DNA of 64,000 bases from positions 124,693,001 to 124,757,000 of the forward strand of contig NC_060211.1 of NCBI RefSeq assembly GCF_021130785.1. The letters run 5' to 3'. Each line of letters begins with the position of its first letter. Within the stretch, counting starts at the first letter, position 1. The notes beneath the pieces are model-generated. The model did not search any database. It was not told where the DNA came from and saw only the letters and a program-made list of their open reading frames with translations. Both the position numbers and the translations under genes were made by a program. Below are positions 1 to 11,460 of the stretch, piece by piece. This stretch comes from Homalodisca vitripennis (Eukaryota; Arthropoda; Insecta; Hemiptera; Cicadellidae).

Positions 1-101
1 AAATTGAGAACTTATACTGCAATTCAATTTCTATTCTGCAGTACTGCAGTGTAGAGGATCTAATGTTCACAGTCTATTACAAGAACGGTATTCCTTATAT
101 A

Positions 102-637
102 TGTAACGACCCGAACCTAACATGAACGCATGAATAATGAAATGAATGAATAATGAAACGACATGAATATGAAAGCATATTCAAGAAATTATGCTTTATT
201 TGTTTATATAACAATTTCATCCTATTGGTAAAATGTCTTAATATTTAACTGAAGACATAATAATTATAAAGTGTAAAGCAGTGTTGAAAGTAAGTGAAGT
301 GAGTAGGACAGCAATAAGACTGCTGACAACGCAGACTCGGCACCTGCGTGTGCTGGAAGGCAGTCAAGATCAGGCCTCAGACTCGTTAACATGTAATTCT
401 CTGTAGCTCTAGTATAAAATTTTCTAAATTCTTTCAATAATGTAATTCAATATCTTATTTCATTCAGAAGTGCTCTCCCCTTTTAAACCAATCGAAATTG
501 TGTAATTTATATAAATTAATCAATAATAAACAGTGTTTTAAAATTCAAACGTTGTTGTACAAAATTTATTTCTTTTTCCGGAATCATCCAATGGTGGCAG
601 CGGATACCAATAAGATCCCCAAATCGGTCACGTTACA
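102..637 (+). mobile_element. Solo LTR of an LTR retrotransposon
   Basis: The segment starts TGTAACG and ends CGTTACA, so it has the TG...CA ends and the short inverted termini of a retroviral-type LTR. It is flanked on both sides by the same four bases, TATA (98-101 and 638-641), which reads as a target-site duplication. Inside, in the right order for an LTR, are a TATA-like box (tataaa, 413-418) and a polyadenylation signal (aataaa, 525-530). No gag or pol reading frame follows, so this looks like the product of recombination between two LTRs. A GGTGGCAGCGG stretch near 592-602 resembles the leader just after many gypsy-type LTRs, so the exact 3' boundary could be a little earlier. The flanks are themselves TA-rich, which weakens the duplication. 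It lies in the rdgC intron or downstream region. Confidence 0.6.
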
Positions 638-1650
638 TATATATTATTGGTTCTTCTATGCATGTTAAGAGAAAAATTTAAATATGGAGAGCTCATAATA
701 CTTGAACATGCATTTTAATTTATTTTTCATTTTTTATAATAGCTCGATAAACTTATAAACTGGATATGTTTATTACGTCCGATTTCTGACATAATTAGCA
801 TATCCTTGAATTATTTTGAACCATTTAAAAATTTTGAATTGAACACTGGAAGTAAAAAATACGACGTGCACTTAGCTTCCACAGAATATCACTTTAAAAG
901 GTTTGCCAACACAACCAAGATGCATTTTCCTTGCAAAGTCATGCCTTGAGAAATAACTGATGGAATCTGCCACTCAACCCTCCTTCTCTGTAGTCTTCAC
1001 TCGGCCTCTGACTTAATTACATCGTCTCTCATTGTTCACAGCCCTGATAGATATTGACCTCGCGCCTTTCGTTATCAGTTCTACTAGCTTTATTCTGCCT
1101 ACAAATACTGCAAAAATTACATTTTTTACTGTTACATCGATTTGTGTTGTTGATTTTAACTTATTTTATTAACACTATTCGTTCCTCTTTCTACAGCGTA
1201 TAAAATATCTTGAAATATATTGTGTGATGACAAATAACTCATAAAACAATGCCACTGTAATTTAACGCCACTGTATTTTAAAAATATTAGAACATGATAA
1301 CGCATAAGAGGTTTTTTGTTTTTAAAGATTTCATATATACTTGTTTAAAATATTTTATAAGCCAAGTGAATTACGTTGATTGAATAAATGCATTAATTGG
1401 TCATGCGGATGTACTGAGTTGAGCTTACTGAATATATTAAAAATTAATTATTTAATTTGTAGTGTATTCTTTACTTATTGAAATTATCTCAAAATATGTA
1501 TCACTTTTATACTTTCAAATTATTCATAATCATGGAACAAGTGTAAATTTACAAAAGAAAGATAAAAAATAAAAGAACTTCCGCTATTTTTCTTTCAGTT
1601 TAATGTTTATTGATGTTAAGATTCCAATTAATTAATAATTGGAGAGTAAC
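638..1650. other. AT-rich non-coding stretch
   Basis: I find no exon of the rdgC catalytic domain, no long reading frame and no recognisable element here. If the rdgC gene continues to the left, this is intron. Confidence 0.5.
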
Positions 1651-2470
1651 ACTCAAACTCAAATAAACTCAAATAAATTTATTTTCAAAAACAAATTACC
1701 AACACTTGTACATGTTAATGCATGAAAATTGACAGCACATAGAACAAAGTCTGTGCGTGCTGTCCAGTTCAAATCTAGAATGTACAAAGTATTAATAATA
1801 AAATAAGAAATGCTATATGTTAATGAAAAATAAATAAATAAAAACAGAAATGAACTAAAGGAAACTTTAAATAAAAAATAAAAACTTGACAGACTATACA
1901 TAATTTAAAGTATAACATTTAATCAAAATCACACAAAAAATTCTAGCATATGCTGTCTTAGCACGCATCTAAATAAAACACGTAAAAACAAATGAAGATG
2001 GACAAACAAAAAATACATTATCTCAGAGACGATGACGCACGGATGACAGTAAAGAGTGGAAGTTAATGACTGTATCGGTAAAGTTAGTAATAGCAATGTT
2101 TTCGTTGTTTTAATTGGTAACGGTACCGGTAAGTGTGGGAGAGGAGGGCCTCAGCACCGTCCGGACCGATCATACGAAGCCAGGCAGTGACCAGCCGCTT
2201 GAAGCCACTAACAGGCTCGTCCTGCAGGTCCCTTATCACAGAGGGCAAGTGTCTGTACAGTGTGTTGGGGACATAGTATGCGTTAGTGAGGTTAATAGAC
2301 AGTTTAATTAAAGGGACCTGCAAGCCCACACTCACAGCGTTTCTTGTAGGGTAACTCTGAACAATAGGGGTGAGGACGGCATCTTTATGAGAGTAGGTGT
2401 AGACCAGTACAGTCCTAATAAATAACTGCCTTATTGTAAAAATATCAGTCTCCATAAATAACAGAGTAGA
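1651..2470 (-). mobile_element. 5'-truncated LINE retrotransposon, 3' end
   Basis: The minus-strand reading frame at 2084-2455 (123 codons) has the end of a jockey/CR1-type LINE reverse-transcriptase polyprotein: a SYPTRNA block, then LYRHLPSVIRDL, then FKRLVTAWL. These match the family's usual 'Y-x-TR ... LYN-x-LP-x-x-IR ... FK-x-x-L-x-x-WL' tail. About 430 bases of AT-rich 3' UTR follow and end in a TTTGAG/TTTATT-type simple repeat at 1651-1690, as expected for a LINE 3' terminus. The reverse transcriptase and endonuclease are absent, so this is a typical 5'-truncated insertion. Family assignment is from the protein pattern only. The 5' boundary near 2470 is approximate. Confidence 0.75.
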
Positions 2471-3720
2471 TGAATATTGTCTTTGTTTATTAAAAGCTGC
2501 TTTTATTATTGATAAAAATAAGTAATAGGCCTACTCAGTTCCTATAAGTAATATAATAAATTTCAAATATATAATAGAGGAGTAGTTACATTTTTAATGT
2601 GTAACTATTCAAAAGCGCATATTTTTAAGGTATGGTATAAACCAGGATAAAGGGCCCTTTCTTCACTTAAGATTACATGATTTTAATTCACGCAAGGCCA
2701 GGACTAGTTCCTTTTGATGTGCTTTAAATTTACTTTGTGGAGTTTTTTTTACACGACTTGGTCAAATGTGGTTTCCCGTGATTACTTGTCAACCCTCCCC
2801 CCTTCACCATCACACCCGATCACAGTAACTCTTCTTGTGAACTATATTTGTACTCCATCTCTGCTTTCACTTGTACATTTTTCTATGTAGAATGTTTCGA
2901 CCCCATTAAGGTCTCTTGGGAGGATGGAACATCTCTGAGCCGTACCGCGTTACCGTGTTGTGGGTGGAAAGTGAAAACGACTCCAGAGAGTGGTATCATC
3001 CTTATTTAACCTTTTTCTCTCTATTTGCACTTCCCCCTTCCTATCCACATTTGTTCTCAAAATATTCTAACTTTCTTTTATGTGGTTGGAATAATTTATT
3101 GTTAACTTTCCAAATCGATTAACTCACTCTTAATCATAAGACTCAAGTACATTAACATCTTTCATAAGCTACAAAGTAAAACCAATTTAATGCAGAAATA
3201 AATAAATCTAACCAAAAATTTGATCACATTTTAAAAATATATACCTACTAATAGAAAACTTAATTGGGTACTGAAGAACCACCTGGGCAACTCAATAAAC
3301 TTCCAGGAGCGGTACATCACGTAGCGAAAGTGTCGATATGTTGGCGTACAAGTGTTTACCAATAAAAATAACTGTGGAGGATGATTCTTTGAACGAATAA
3401 GGCTTCCCTAGATTTATGCAAGCCTAAAAATGACTAAGCATTTTGTACCGCTCTTTGCATGGTTTGATTTGAAAAGGCTGACCTCCTCCTCTTTCTAAGT
3501 AACATTACTCAGATTCAGTTCACTATCTGTTTTTATTGTGACGTAACATGGATCCCAACCATACTTACGCATTCTGTACATAAATGATCTTTTCAACCCA
3601 AGTGGCTCTAAAATGCTCTTAGGACTATGTGAAATACTAGATCTCTTCAACTTCATTTCTAAGTTAGAACGACGTGCTTAATTCGTTTACTTAAAATAGT
3701 CGACTAACAGGAAAAATCAA
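2471..3720. other. Non-coding, probable rdgC intron
   Basis: No gene was recognised. A patch of higher GC at 2885-2990 is probably old repeat DNA; its 68-codon plus-strand frame has no family signature. Confidence 0.4.
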
Positions 3721-3774
3721 AATAAAGCACTCCTAGCTCACCACTTGAAAAGTGGTGCTAGCTCATGCTTTATT
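3721..3774. repeat. Tight imperfect inverted repeat (hairpin)
   Basis: Arms of about 25 bases (3721-3746 and 3750-3774) pair across a three-base loop. The outer nine bases match perfectly (aataaagca with its complement), then come a small mismatch and a one-to-two-base bulge around a shared CTAGC, then ACCACTT/AAGTGGT. It lies about 390 bases downstream of the rdgC exon at 4165. The loop is too short for a typical animal microRNA precursor, so a small fold-back element or chance palindrome is more likely. Confidence 0.5.
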
Positions 3775-4164
3775 AGTTCTTCTCTGGAAACAAATGTTTG
3801 TACCATCATAATATGAAATTCACTACAGGTTAGTTTTCTGTAAACGAGCTTGAATGTAATTGACAACTGTCTATTCTTTTATTCAGATTCCATGTCAGAT
3901 TTAAGGCAAACGAGTTAAGAAATATTTTGTTTAGACTGTACACTGTAGTTTCTCTTCTCAGTCAATTTTCTTTAAGTGTTCGAAAAATAACATTTTTTTC
4001 TAATCACACAATCAAAACGAATTTTTATTTATAGTACATTTAAAAATCATCTAAACTTAAAAAATAACCTGTCTGCTCATGAATTGATATTCGATTTACT
4101 TTGTTTAAATTCTGTGTAAATAACTCGTATTATAATTTGTCTCGCGAGAGTGGGTAACTGTTAC

Positions 4165-4267
4165 CTGTGGATGAGGACTTGGAGGTAGCGTCGCTGCTGG
4201 TTGGTTTCTGGAGATATGCTGAGTTGGTGGGAATGTGAGTTAGAAGTGCGTTGAAGAAATTATACAA
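4165..4267 (-). CDS. rdgC: rdgC/PPEF phosphatase, third coding exon in the window
   Basis: On the minus strand a pyrimidine-rich tract ends in gttccag just before TTG TAT AAT TTC. The exon then reads LYNFFNALLTHIPTNSAYLQ followed by a Ser/Thr-rich tail (KPTSSDATSKSSST). It ends one base into a codon at the donor G|GTAACA. The LYNFFNALL block is what follows EQDQVK in insect rdgC and its vertebrate PPEF homologues, and the upstream exon at 7871 ends exactly at that VK with phase 0. In the family this lies between the N-terminal IQ motif and the phosphatase domain; the Ser-rich stretch is a poorly conserved linker. Later exons (metallophosphatase domain and C-terminal EF hands) are not found in 1-4164, so they must be beyond the left edge. 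Confidence 0.87.
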
Positions 4268-7200
4268 CTGGAACAAAAAATAAATTTTTCAGATGCATTT
4301 TTAAACCTCAGTTTTCTAATGTATCTAAAACAGTAGACTATTATACACATAAAGGTTAGCTAATTTATCTAAATTTTTGAATTTTGTAGATCGGTATCGA
4401 TGTTAGAGGAATTGATATGAATCTTAGATTAATCAATATGAACTTCTACTAATTCTTGTATATCCTGATTACAAATTTTACCTGCCGTGTGTTAGTAAAA
4501 TTTCTTATTGCAATAAGCAAGTCAATTTGTAACGTAATACTATACAAACATATGTAGATAATTCATTTATGAAACTGTAAATGAACGAAATGAAATGAAA
4601 TTAGACATTGCTATCACCTTTTTAAACTAATATTAACTTTGTGGAAAACAATTGGCCACCCGCTTGTCGGCTAAAACCTACGAGTATTTAATGCAAATTG
4701 CCATAGACATTTTATAATAAAACCATAAAATAAACAGTATAAATAACTTAATTCAATAATTAAACTGTGTAAATCAATATGCATCTCCTCGAATCAAAGG
4801 ATGGTCTATTTGCTGATAAAATTTGTTTCATATCTTAGATGAAATTTAATTAGATTATTTCATAATCTTTTATGCTCTAAAATTATCTTAGTTTAATAAA
4901 TCATTATACTCAAATCGTAAAAGTAGTTCTTGAATTAGTTAACGGTTAGATCTGTTTTTGCCTCACTAACATATATAAAATGAAATAACAACCACCAAGT
5001 TATACCTAACTGTTTTTTTTCTGTTCTGACATGCAAGTTTCTCCTGTACAATAATTGCATGTAGTATTACTTATAGTTTGATGTGAAAATGTTTCTTAGT
5101 AAATAGTATTATACTTTTTACAATTGACCATAAAACAAAGATTAATTGCTAGAAATTACTTTAGGTTTATTAAGACATAGAAAAGCCCATTGACTGCATA
5201 ATGATTTTCGTTTTGGGCGACTATTTCCTTATCCGACTACGCTTCGGTCCTATAGGTAGTCTGTTAAGAGAGATACATTAGTTTAATTTAATGCACATAA
5301 GGTTTCTGTATAATGAACAGTATTTATGGTATATACAATATTATAAATGCTAAAACAAAAAGTAATAGTAACTTGTATCGAGGTGTTTTGTTCACACCAG
5401 ATCACAAATTGTAGCTTAGTTTGATATAGTTTAAACCGAGTGATGATATAATCAGCTACTCCACAATGTCTCGTTCTAATTGTACATTTTCTTTACTCTG
5501 AAAAGCATATGTTCCTGCAGAAGTGCTCCGAGTGAATAAGTGCCATATTCAATATGCAATACTCGCCGCTCAGTCCACCATCCGAATTGCCTACGGGATG
5601 CCTTGCATACCTGACTTGATTCAAGAACTTGTTACACAAAAGTTATCTTACATGTTTAAGTGATTGAATGGAGAATTTGAAGATCACAGCTAAACCTAGT
5701 TCAACAAATCTGTTCAAATATGTGATAAATTCTAGAGGGGAAATTAACAGAAAATAGCTACCTGGCCCCTTCTGTTCGTGTAAAGCCAAATTAGAAGACA
5801 AAATAAAACAAGAATAATTATTCCAAAAACTTAAAATCTCAACCTTAACTCGTACCTCCACATTCCATATTGATAATTTAATTATATAAATTGGTTTTTT
5901 GCATTTTATATGATTGTGGCTAACATAATTTCAGGTTAAATGTCAAAAATCTTCGCTCCTGAAGGACAGGAAAAGTTTTGGTAAAAGTTTGGTAAAAGCA
6001 CCGAATCGAAACAGAAATCTTGGGACGTAACATATCTTACTAATGTTATAATGACAACATGGCATGAGCTGGATGAAATACTCACATTTTTATCAAATCC
6101 CGCCCATTGTTGATTAAAACTGTTTTATTATAACTAGATATGTTTATTTGTATATTTGATAACATTTCAAAGTAACGGTTGCTTTTTTTAATGGCATTCA
6201 AGATTATAAGAGTGCTCGGTTTGTAGTAAGACGTATAATACTTAATTATTAACCAACTCCTTACTTTAATATTTTTGGACCGGTATAATAAAATACAATT
6301 TATTTCTTTGTCTACGCCTACAGTAATTGTAAGGTGTAGAAAAGACAGTGTAGACGCCTCGTATTGCATATTATAAAAGGTCAGACAGGCGACTGGAGCT
6401 TATTGGCTTGGAAATACGTGACTCCAATACGAAGTGTATTGTGATGTTAGTTCCTTAAAGCTGTACAAGGGTAAAAATGACATGCCATTTAAAATATTAC
6501 ACTAGATACCAACTGACTGTAAGGCAGTTATGTTACAACACACAAACAACGATATTCGCGGAACATAATTTATGACTTTTATATATGTATGTAAATGTGC
6601 AATTCTCATATTGACAAATTCTTCATAAGTTTTATTATAGTTAATTATTATTATGATATAAGAACTGGATTTTTAGACTTTCCGTACCCGCAATGGATTA
6701 CTTGTGAAATATAATATTGAATCAAACCATTTATGAGTCTATGTATTTCAACAATTTATGTTATTGATTAGTATTTAAGGAATAATACGAGAAAGGCATA
6801 ATATAATAAGTTTAAATTGTTTGAAAATATTATATCGGAGTTATATTATTTAGTCTGGACATTTCTTCTCTGTTGATTGTGAACTCTATATTAACTCTTT
6901 TAACTATAAACTCACAAGAGGACTTGATTGTTTTTTACGATATTATGGACAAAAAGTATAGAGTGAGAATATCACGTTACCATCACCATTATACAAATAA
7001 GTAACTTCTTCTGAGAAAGATAGCAACTGAAAGTTTAAAAATGTAATATTCACATTAATATTAATGACAAAATAACGTCTTAGCTAACTAAGTTTGACAA
7101 CTTGATAAGCGGGGAGGGGTAGTTTTAATTTTAAGTTCATTACACAACTTTATAGTTTCATAAGTCTGTTGGGTCACTTTTAATTTAGTCTTGCATTTTC

Positions 7201-7870
7201 TTCATTTAATTCAGCATCTCTATTTCTAAGAAAGGAATATTTACTCAATATTGAATGACTATAACACATAATAAACTGGAGTTTTCTAAAGATTAAAAAT
7301 TTTCTATACCTTAATATACGCATAGAGCAATGAGAAAATATAGTACAGAACTTTGCTACTTAGTAACAGAGGAGGTGAAAGGAGTTCAGCTCCTTTTCAC
7401 CTTCCGCTTAGTGTTGTATCTAAAGTCTGACGCTGTAACAGACTTAAATCCTAGAATTTTGAGTCCTTTTAAGAGATTTATAAAACATTGGCAACACGAA
7501 TTAAAACTAACTCCTTGCATCATTTCGACATCAGAGACCATTCTAACTACAAAAAGAGGGCTTCCTACTAACTATTTAACTAAATTACACTTAAAACTTG
7601 TAGTCTAGGTGCCTATGAAGTTTAAACGACGCAAAAGGTTTATTTTGTGCTTCTTCGAAGCCGACTCGTTTTTTATTTCTTCAAACGGACCTCTTCACAC
7701 AAGAGTGACAGTGTTAAATTTTAGATACACCACTAAGCGGAAGGTAAAAATGAGCTGAACTCTACATTAGTATTGAATCAACACTTCCCACTATACCTAG
7801 GTTAAGTAACGGATATTTACTCTACACACTGCACATGCAACGGATCAAGCCCTGACTGCACATTACTGAC
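4268..7870 (-). other. rdgC: rdgC intron (3,603 bp)
   Basis: This is the intron between the LYNFFN exon and the IQ exon, with GT (7870-7869, gtcagt) and AG (4269-4268) ends on the minus strand. Its sequence is AT-rich and holds the MITE at 7382-7762. Otherwise I recognise nothing. Short open frames at 5643-5861 and 6082-6369 have no family features. Confidence 0.8.
7382..7762. mobile_element. MITE-like element with ~60-bp terminal inverted repeats
   Basis: The sequence starting GAGTTCAGCTC at 7382 returns in reverse complement ending at 7762. Aligning the two ends, the outer ~50 bases differ at only about seven positions (shared blocks include CCTTCCGCTTAGTG and TGTATCTAAA), and weaker similarity runs inward to about 60-65 bases. 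The interior (~250 bp) has no transposase frame longer than chance, so this fits a miniature inverted-repeat transposable element. No clear target-site duplication is visible, so the exact ends are uncertain. The left end also has a local hairpin (7371-7403) that reaches past the repeat boundary. It sits inside the rdgC intron. Confidence 0.7.
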
Positions 7871-7998
7871 CTTGACCTGGTCTTGTTCGCCCTGGTATTC
7901 TATACTCTGGAATATGGTCCAGGTATACCGCCGCCGTACCTCCATCCTAGCCAAGTATCTCCGGTACCACTGCTGTATCAGAATGGCCGCCTTCATCG
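7871..7998 (-). CDS. rdgC: rdgC/PPEF phosphatase, IQ-motif exon
   Basis: On the minus strand the intron ends tactttgcag, then the exon reads CG + ATG AAG GCG and encodes [20 protein letters not shown] and on to [18 protein letters not shown]. It stops at the donor [20 protein letters not shown] is a complete IQ calmodulin-binding motif (IQxxxRxxxxR). [17 protein letters not shown] is the conserved block just after it in rdgC (fly) and PPEF1/2 (vertebrates), the Ca2+-regulated phosphatase that dephosphorylates rhodopsin in photoreceptors. The residue before GEQDQ is Gln where Ala is usual. The exon has 128 bases, so its first two need one base from the previous exon; both candidate first exons (11461 and 9474) supply exactly one. 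The next exon (4165-4267) continues in phase 0. Confidence 0.93.
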
Positions 7999-8707
7999 CT
8001 GCAAAGTACACATTCAATGTTACTATTGTTCTAAATTTGTACTATGAAATTACTGACTTTACAGCAATATCGGATAGTTATAACAACACACTGAATAAAA
8101 ACTTTTAGCAATCTTAAAAAAAGAATATTTTGGACATGCACAGGTCAGGTTAAGGGAGCGTAGTCGATACGTAGTCTCCAGATGAATCATAATGATACTG
8201 CACCCGCTTTCTTCTTTTTTTCTGAGTTTTCACCAATATTCCAGCACATGCAAGGATTGATTCAAACCTGTTCATCTGAGACCTCCATCCTGACAATACA
8301 GTCCGTCAAGAGTTGGCCGATAGTTACCTAGAGCTTACCTTTTTCTATCCATTCAAATGTATGTATATTTGGAATTTTAAAAATATGGGCACAGAAGGAT
8401 CAATTCATCTTCACGTTCTTCTGCGTTACGCATAACTAATTTAATTCCTTGCTGTTCAGTTAAATCCCTGAGGTTTCTAGCTACAGTTTCTGCCTGACAC
8501 TGTATTTATCAGCCCTCCATAGTGCGTACTTGTACATAAAGACGGGTGTGACTATTTTCAGTGGTGGATCTGCTTGAAGAAGGAGTAATCCACAACCATG
8601 AGGGTAGATGTTTCGGAAACTAGCTGTAAACGCTCGCTACGCATGTACCAATTTCGTCTGTACCCCCGACATGTGACTCAAGTGTTTACTTCTGCAGTGT
8701 TTTCTTG

Positions 8708-8748
8708 CATATTTGTCACTCCAGGAGGATAACGAAGTGACAAATATG
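8708..8748. repeat. Perfect 13-bp inverted repeat
   Basis: The arm catatttgtcact (8708-8720) is repeated as its exact complement at 8736-8748, with a 15-base loop between them. It would form a stem in RNA from either strand. No transposon ends or further pairing were seen outside it. Confidence 0.6.
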
Positions 8749-9473
8749 AATGATGTCAGGTTACCAAATAATGCCCTTTTCTTACTAAAGGTATTAATTA
8801 GATATTAATTTAGATGATGTATCCCAAACGCTGTATCTATCGATCTAGAAATCTGTTCCCTTCATTTTGAGAAACTTCATGACTTTTTTTGTACATATCG
8901 TTTCAAATTTACTCGATTATGGGTAACAGTATTTATCTTTCGTCTGGTGGAGAATGTAGATCTCGGTCTTCTCGGTTGGTAGAGTCAGGCATCGCGCGTC
9001 AAGTAATAACTGTACCACGTCAATAGCCACGCGATAAAACTAGTAAATAGTTTATCTGCGTATTCACGGAAAAGCTTCCTTCCATATGGAGTTTTTATAG
9101 TATATAAATTTCTGCGCACTATTTCACAAAATTGAAGTCTTCAGTTGCACCTGCAGTGTTCTTCCCGGAGCAGGCTTTTGCATACTCCTGATGATCAGCG
9201 TTAGAAACCATTTGATGAATCTAGTATTTAAAATTAATTGCTAGGCTCTACAGTATCAATCGGCTATCTATATCGATTCTTTGCTTATTTAAAATATTTG
9301 TACCGTTTTACAAAAATGTTTCATAGCTAAATTCTTGCTGGGATCCCTTGCATATTCTAAATTAGTTTTACAAAATAAGTGTTCATTTTTGCACAACTAC
9401 AGACTATGTAAAATTACAGGTAATTAGTTATTTGTAAATGCATAGTTAATAAATATTAGCAAATATAGCCTAC

Positions 9474-9507
9474 CTTTTACTGAATCACTAGTGAAAGTTC
9501 TCTCCAT
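9474..9507 (-). CDS. rdgC: Candidate alternative first coding exon of rdgC
   Basis: On the minus strand an ATG at 9507 opens MERTFTSDSVK plus one base, ending at AAAAG|GTAGGC. The single leftover base (G) completes a codon with the CG that starts the IQ exon (GCG, Ala), so the product would enter MKAAILIQ in frame, like the short N terminus of fly rdgC. The frame is open further up, to an ATG at 9606, so the start could be earlier. The surrounding 9480-9720 is distinctly richer in G+C and CpG than its AT-rich neighbours and holds a TATCGATA motif, which suggests its own promoter. A phase match alone would happen one time in three, so this remains a hypothesis. Confidence 0.42.
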
Positions 9508-9652
9508 CGCGGCCGGACCAGCAGAACACAGTGACTCAGTTTGCGCATTGTATACGACCCCGGCGTGTTCCAGTAGTAAAAGTCGATTAACCGATAATAA
9601 CCACACAATACCGTCACGGTGAATTGTGTTCTGTTTGGGTCGTTAAAGCTAA

Positions 9653-9660
9653 TATCGATA
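9653..9660. promoter_or_regulatory. TATCGATA (DRE-type) motif
   Basis: The palindromic eight-mer TATCGATA is the DNA-replication-related element bound by DREF in many Drosophila core promoters. It lies about 150 bases upstream of the candidate rdgC start at 9507, inside a CpG-richer patch. I noticed no other exact copy in the window, although near matches with one change exist (for example around 4395 and 9900). Confidence 0.35.
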
Positions 9661-10644
9661 ACGGTATTAATCAACCAAGCGGTTATTGATAGCACAGTCT
9701 ACTTCAACGACGTGAGGTTAAACATCTGTTCTAACTATCAGGACAAAGATATATAACACTATTTTTCAGATCAAGACAAATACATTCAAACATAGGAACA
9801 TGCGCCTCCTGAGCTTAGTTTTCCATCTGTCAGCTTTTATGTGCTTTATAAAATATTAATATCTTGAAAACTAATAAATTAAATCCTAAAAATTACTATC
9901 GATGTTGGATATTCGCTTAGAACCTTAGTAAAGGCCGTGTCTTCCTACAAAACAATCTGCTGTTGTTATTCAGGCATATATTATTCCAGCAAAATAATTA
10001 TCGCCTCATTATATTTGTGATAAAATTATCTAGAAAATGTTATTCTTGGAATTCTGTAGTGAGATTTCTGGATTTTAAGATAGTAAAAGTAAAAAAGTGG
10101 CCACCATTTTGAAAGTATAACATATAATACCACAATTTATGTTACTGTAGTAAGGTTTGTAATCGTAAACATTAGACCCAAATTTTGAAGGATTTCATTG
10201 ATTAGTTTTTAAGATACTATTTGTTATAGTAGCCTACAACTATTGCTAGTCTCTAAAATTTCATATTGCGGGGTGATACTATTACATTTACAAGTGAGGC
10301 GAAGTTGAGCGTTGATAATTATATATGACCCCGCGATACAAGTTTCGAGTCTAGTAATCAACGATACTTTTCATCACGATAAACATTATACAAGATATAT
10401 TATATTAAATTTAACAGTATAATAACTATTCTTCCAAAAGGAAACGTAATACTATTTTATAATAAAATTTGGTGTTAATATGAGCTGACTGAATATATGA
10501 CTGTAAAAACACAGAATCGTACTTTTTCTCATAACTTTACAAGAAATAAATATATAAATATTCTGTTGACCAAAACGGAATTTAAATTATTTATAAAAAG
10601 AAAGAGATGTTTACATAGGGAAAGAATTGTTTATCTATAGGAAG

Positions 10645-10682
10645 TAATCTCTTGGGGAGCTGACTTAGCTCCGAGAGATTAT
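10645..10682. repeat. Imperfect hairpin
   Basis: taatctcttggggagct pairs with agctccgagagatta across a five-base loop, with a two-base bulge. It is intronic on the minus strand and of unknown significance. Confidence 0.45.
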
Positions 10683-11460
10683 TAGTATTCGCTATGAAAG
10701 TAGTTCGTGAGGTTTAACGTAAAACAATATTTACTTCAAGAAACAGATAGTTATGGAATGTTGGAACGCATTTAAAGAGCACCTTCATAGAATATTCTTT
10801 ATAAAATGTTATCAAAAAACCATGTATGGTTTTAAACATGGAAACTAAGACAATATTCGACTCATCTTTTAACTGAATTAAAACAAATTAACTGAATTCC
10901 TAATATATACGAATATTGATAGTTTACTTTTAATAGCTCTATAAGGGTTAATAAATCAACTATTAATAACCTGTACTATTGGTTTTCTTTGATAAAATCT
11001 TTTAACTATTTATAAAACATGCTTTATGTTGTATCTTTTTAACAATGTTTTGTAATGCGTCTTATAGAATATTTATACTTAACATGGGCTAAAACAATAT
11101 AAACATATAGATAGGCTATCTAAAAATATTTTATAAATATATAAGGTAGAAACACACTACACCAATAGACTTCGCTTAGGTCACATGCAAAACTTTAATA
11201 ATATTACTCACTTCATTGGGTTTCATTTTTTACTATACAAGAGGTCATTCTCGAAATATCGTGATAGACGGAATAAATTACATTTGTTAAGCCCTCGAGT
11301 GATATGCTTCGCTTACGCTCAGCTATTTTATATGTATTCTAAAACAAAACAGTTGTTTTTGAATGGATTACACCAGCTATAAGTAATTGCTGTTATAGAA
11401 TAAATATATAACCTAGATATAAATAACTAAATATATGAGATATATAGATAAGGAACATAC

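Larger units (their letters stand above)
7999..11460 (-). other. rdgC: rdgC intron (3,462 bp) with an internal candidate first exon
   Basis: This interval lies between the first coding exon (donor gtatgt at 11460-11455) and the IQ exon (acceptor AG at 8000-7999). It contains the alternative first exon at 9474-9507, its CpG-richer upstream patch (9480-9720), a perfect hairpin at 8708-8748 and another hairpin at 10645-10682. The rest is AT-rich with no recognised element. A TATA-like tatataaa at 9101-9108 on the plus strand has an initiator-like TCAGTT 41 bases on, a spacing longer than usual. Confidence 0.75.

Noticed and set aside
3721..3774. A microRNA precursor
   Set aside because: The whole hairpin is only 54 bases with a three-base loop, shorter than normal animal precursors.
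1..4164. Further rdgC exons (phosphatase domain)
   Set aside because: I looked for the metallophosphatase motifs (GDxHG, GDxVDRG, GNHE) on the minus strand and did not find them; they must lie outside the window.
8560..8620. Gypsy-type pol fragment (a translated DLLEEGVI)
   Set aside because: The match is eight residues long with no supporting motifs on either side.
9101..9143. TATA-plus-initiator promoter on the plus strand
   Set aside because: The 41-base spacing is longer than usual and no plus-strand exon follows.
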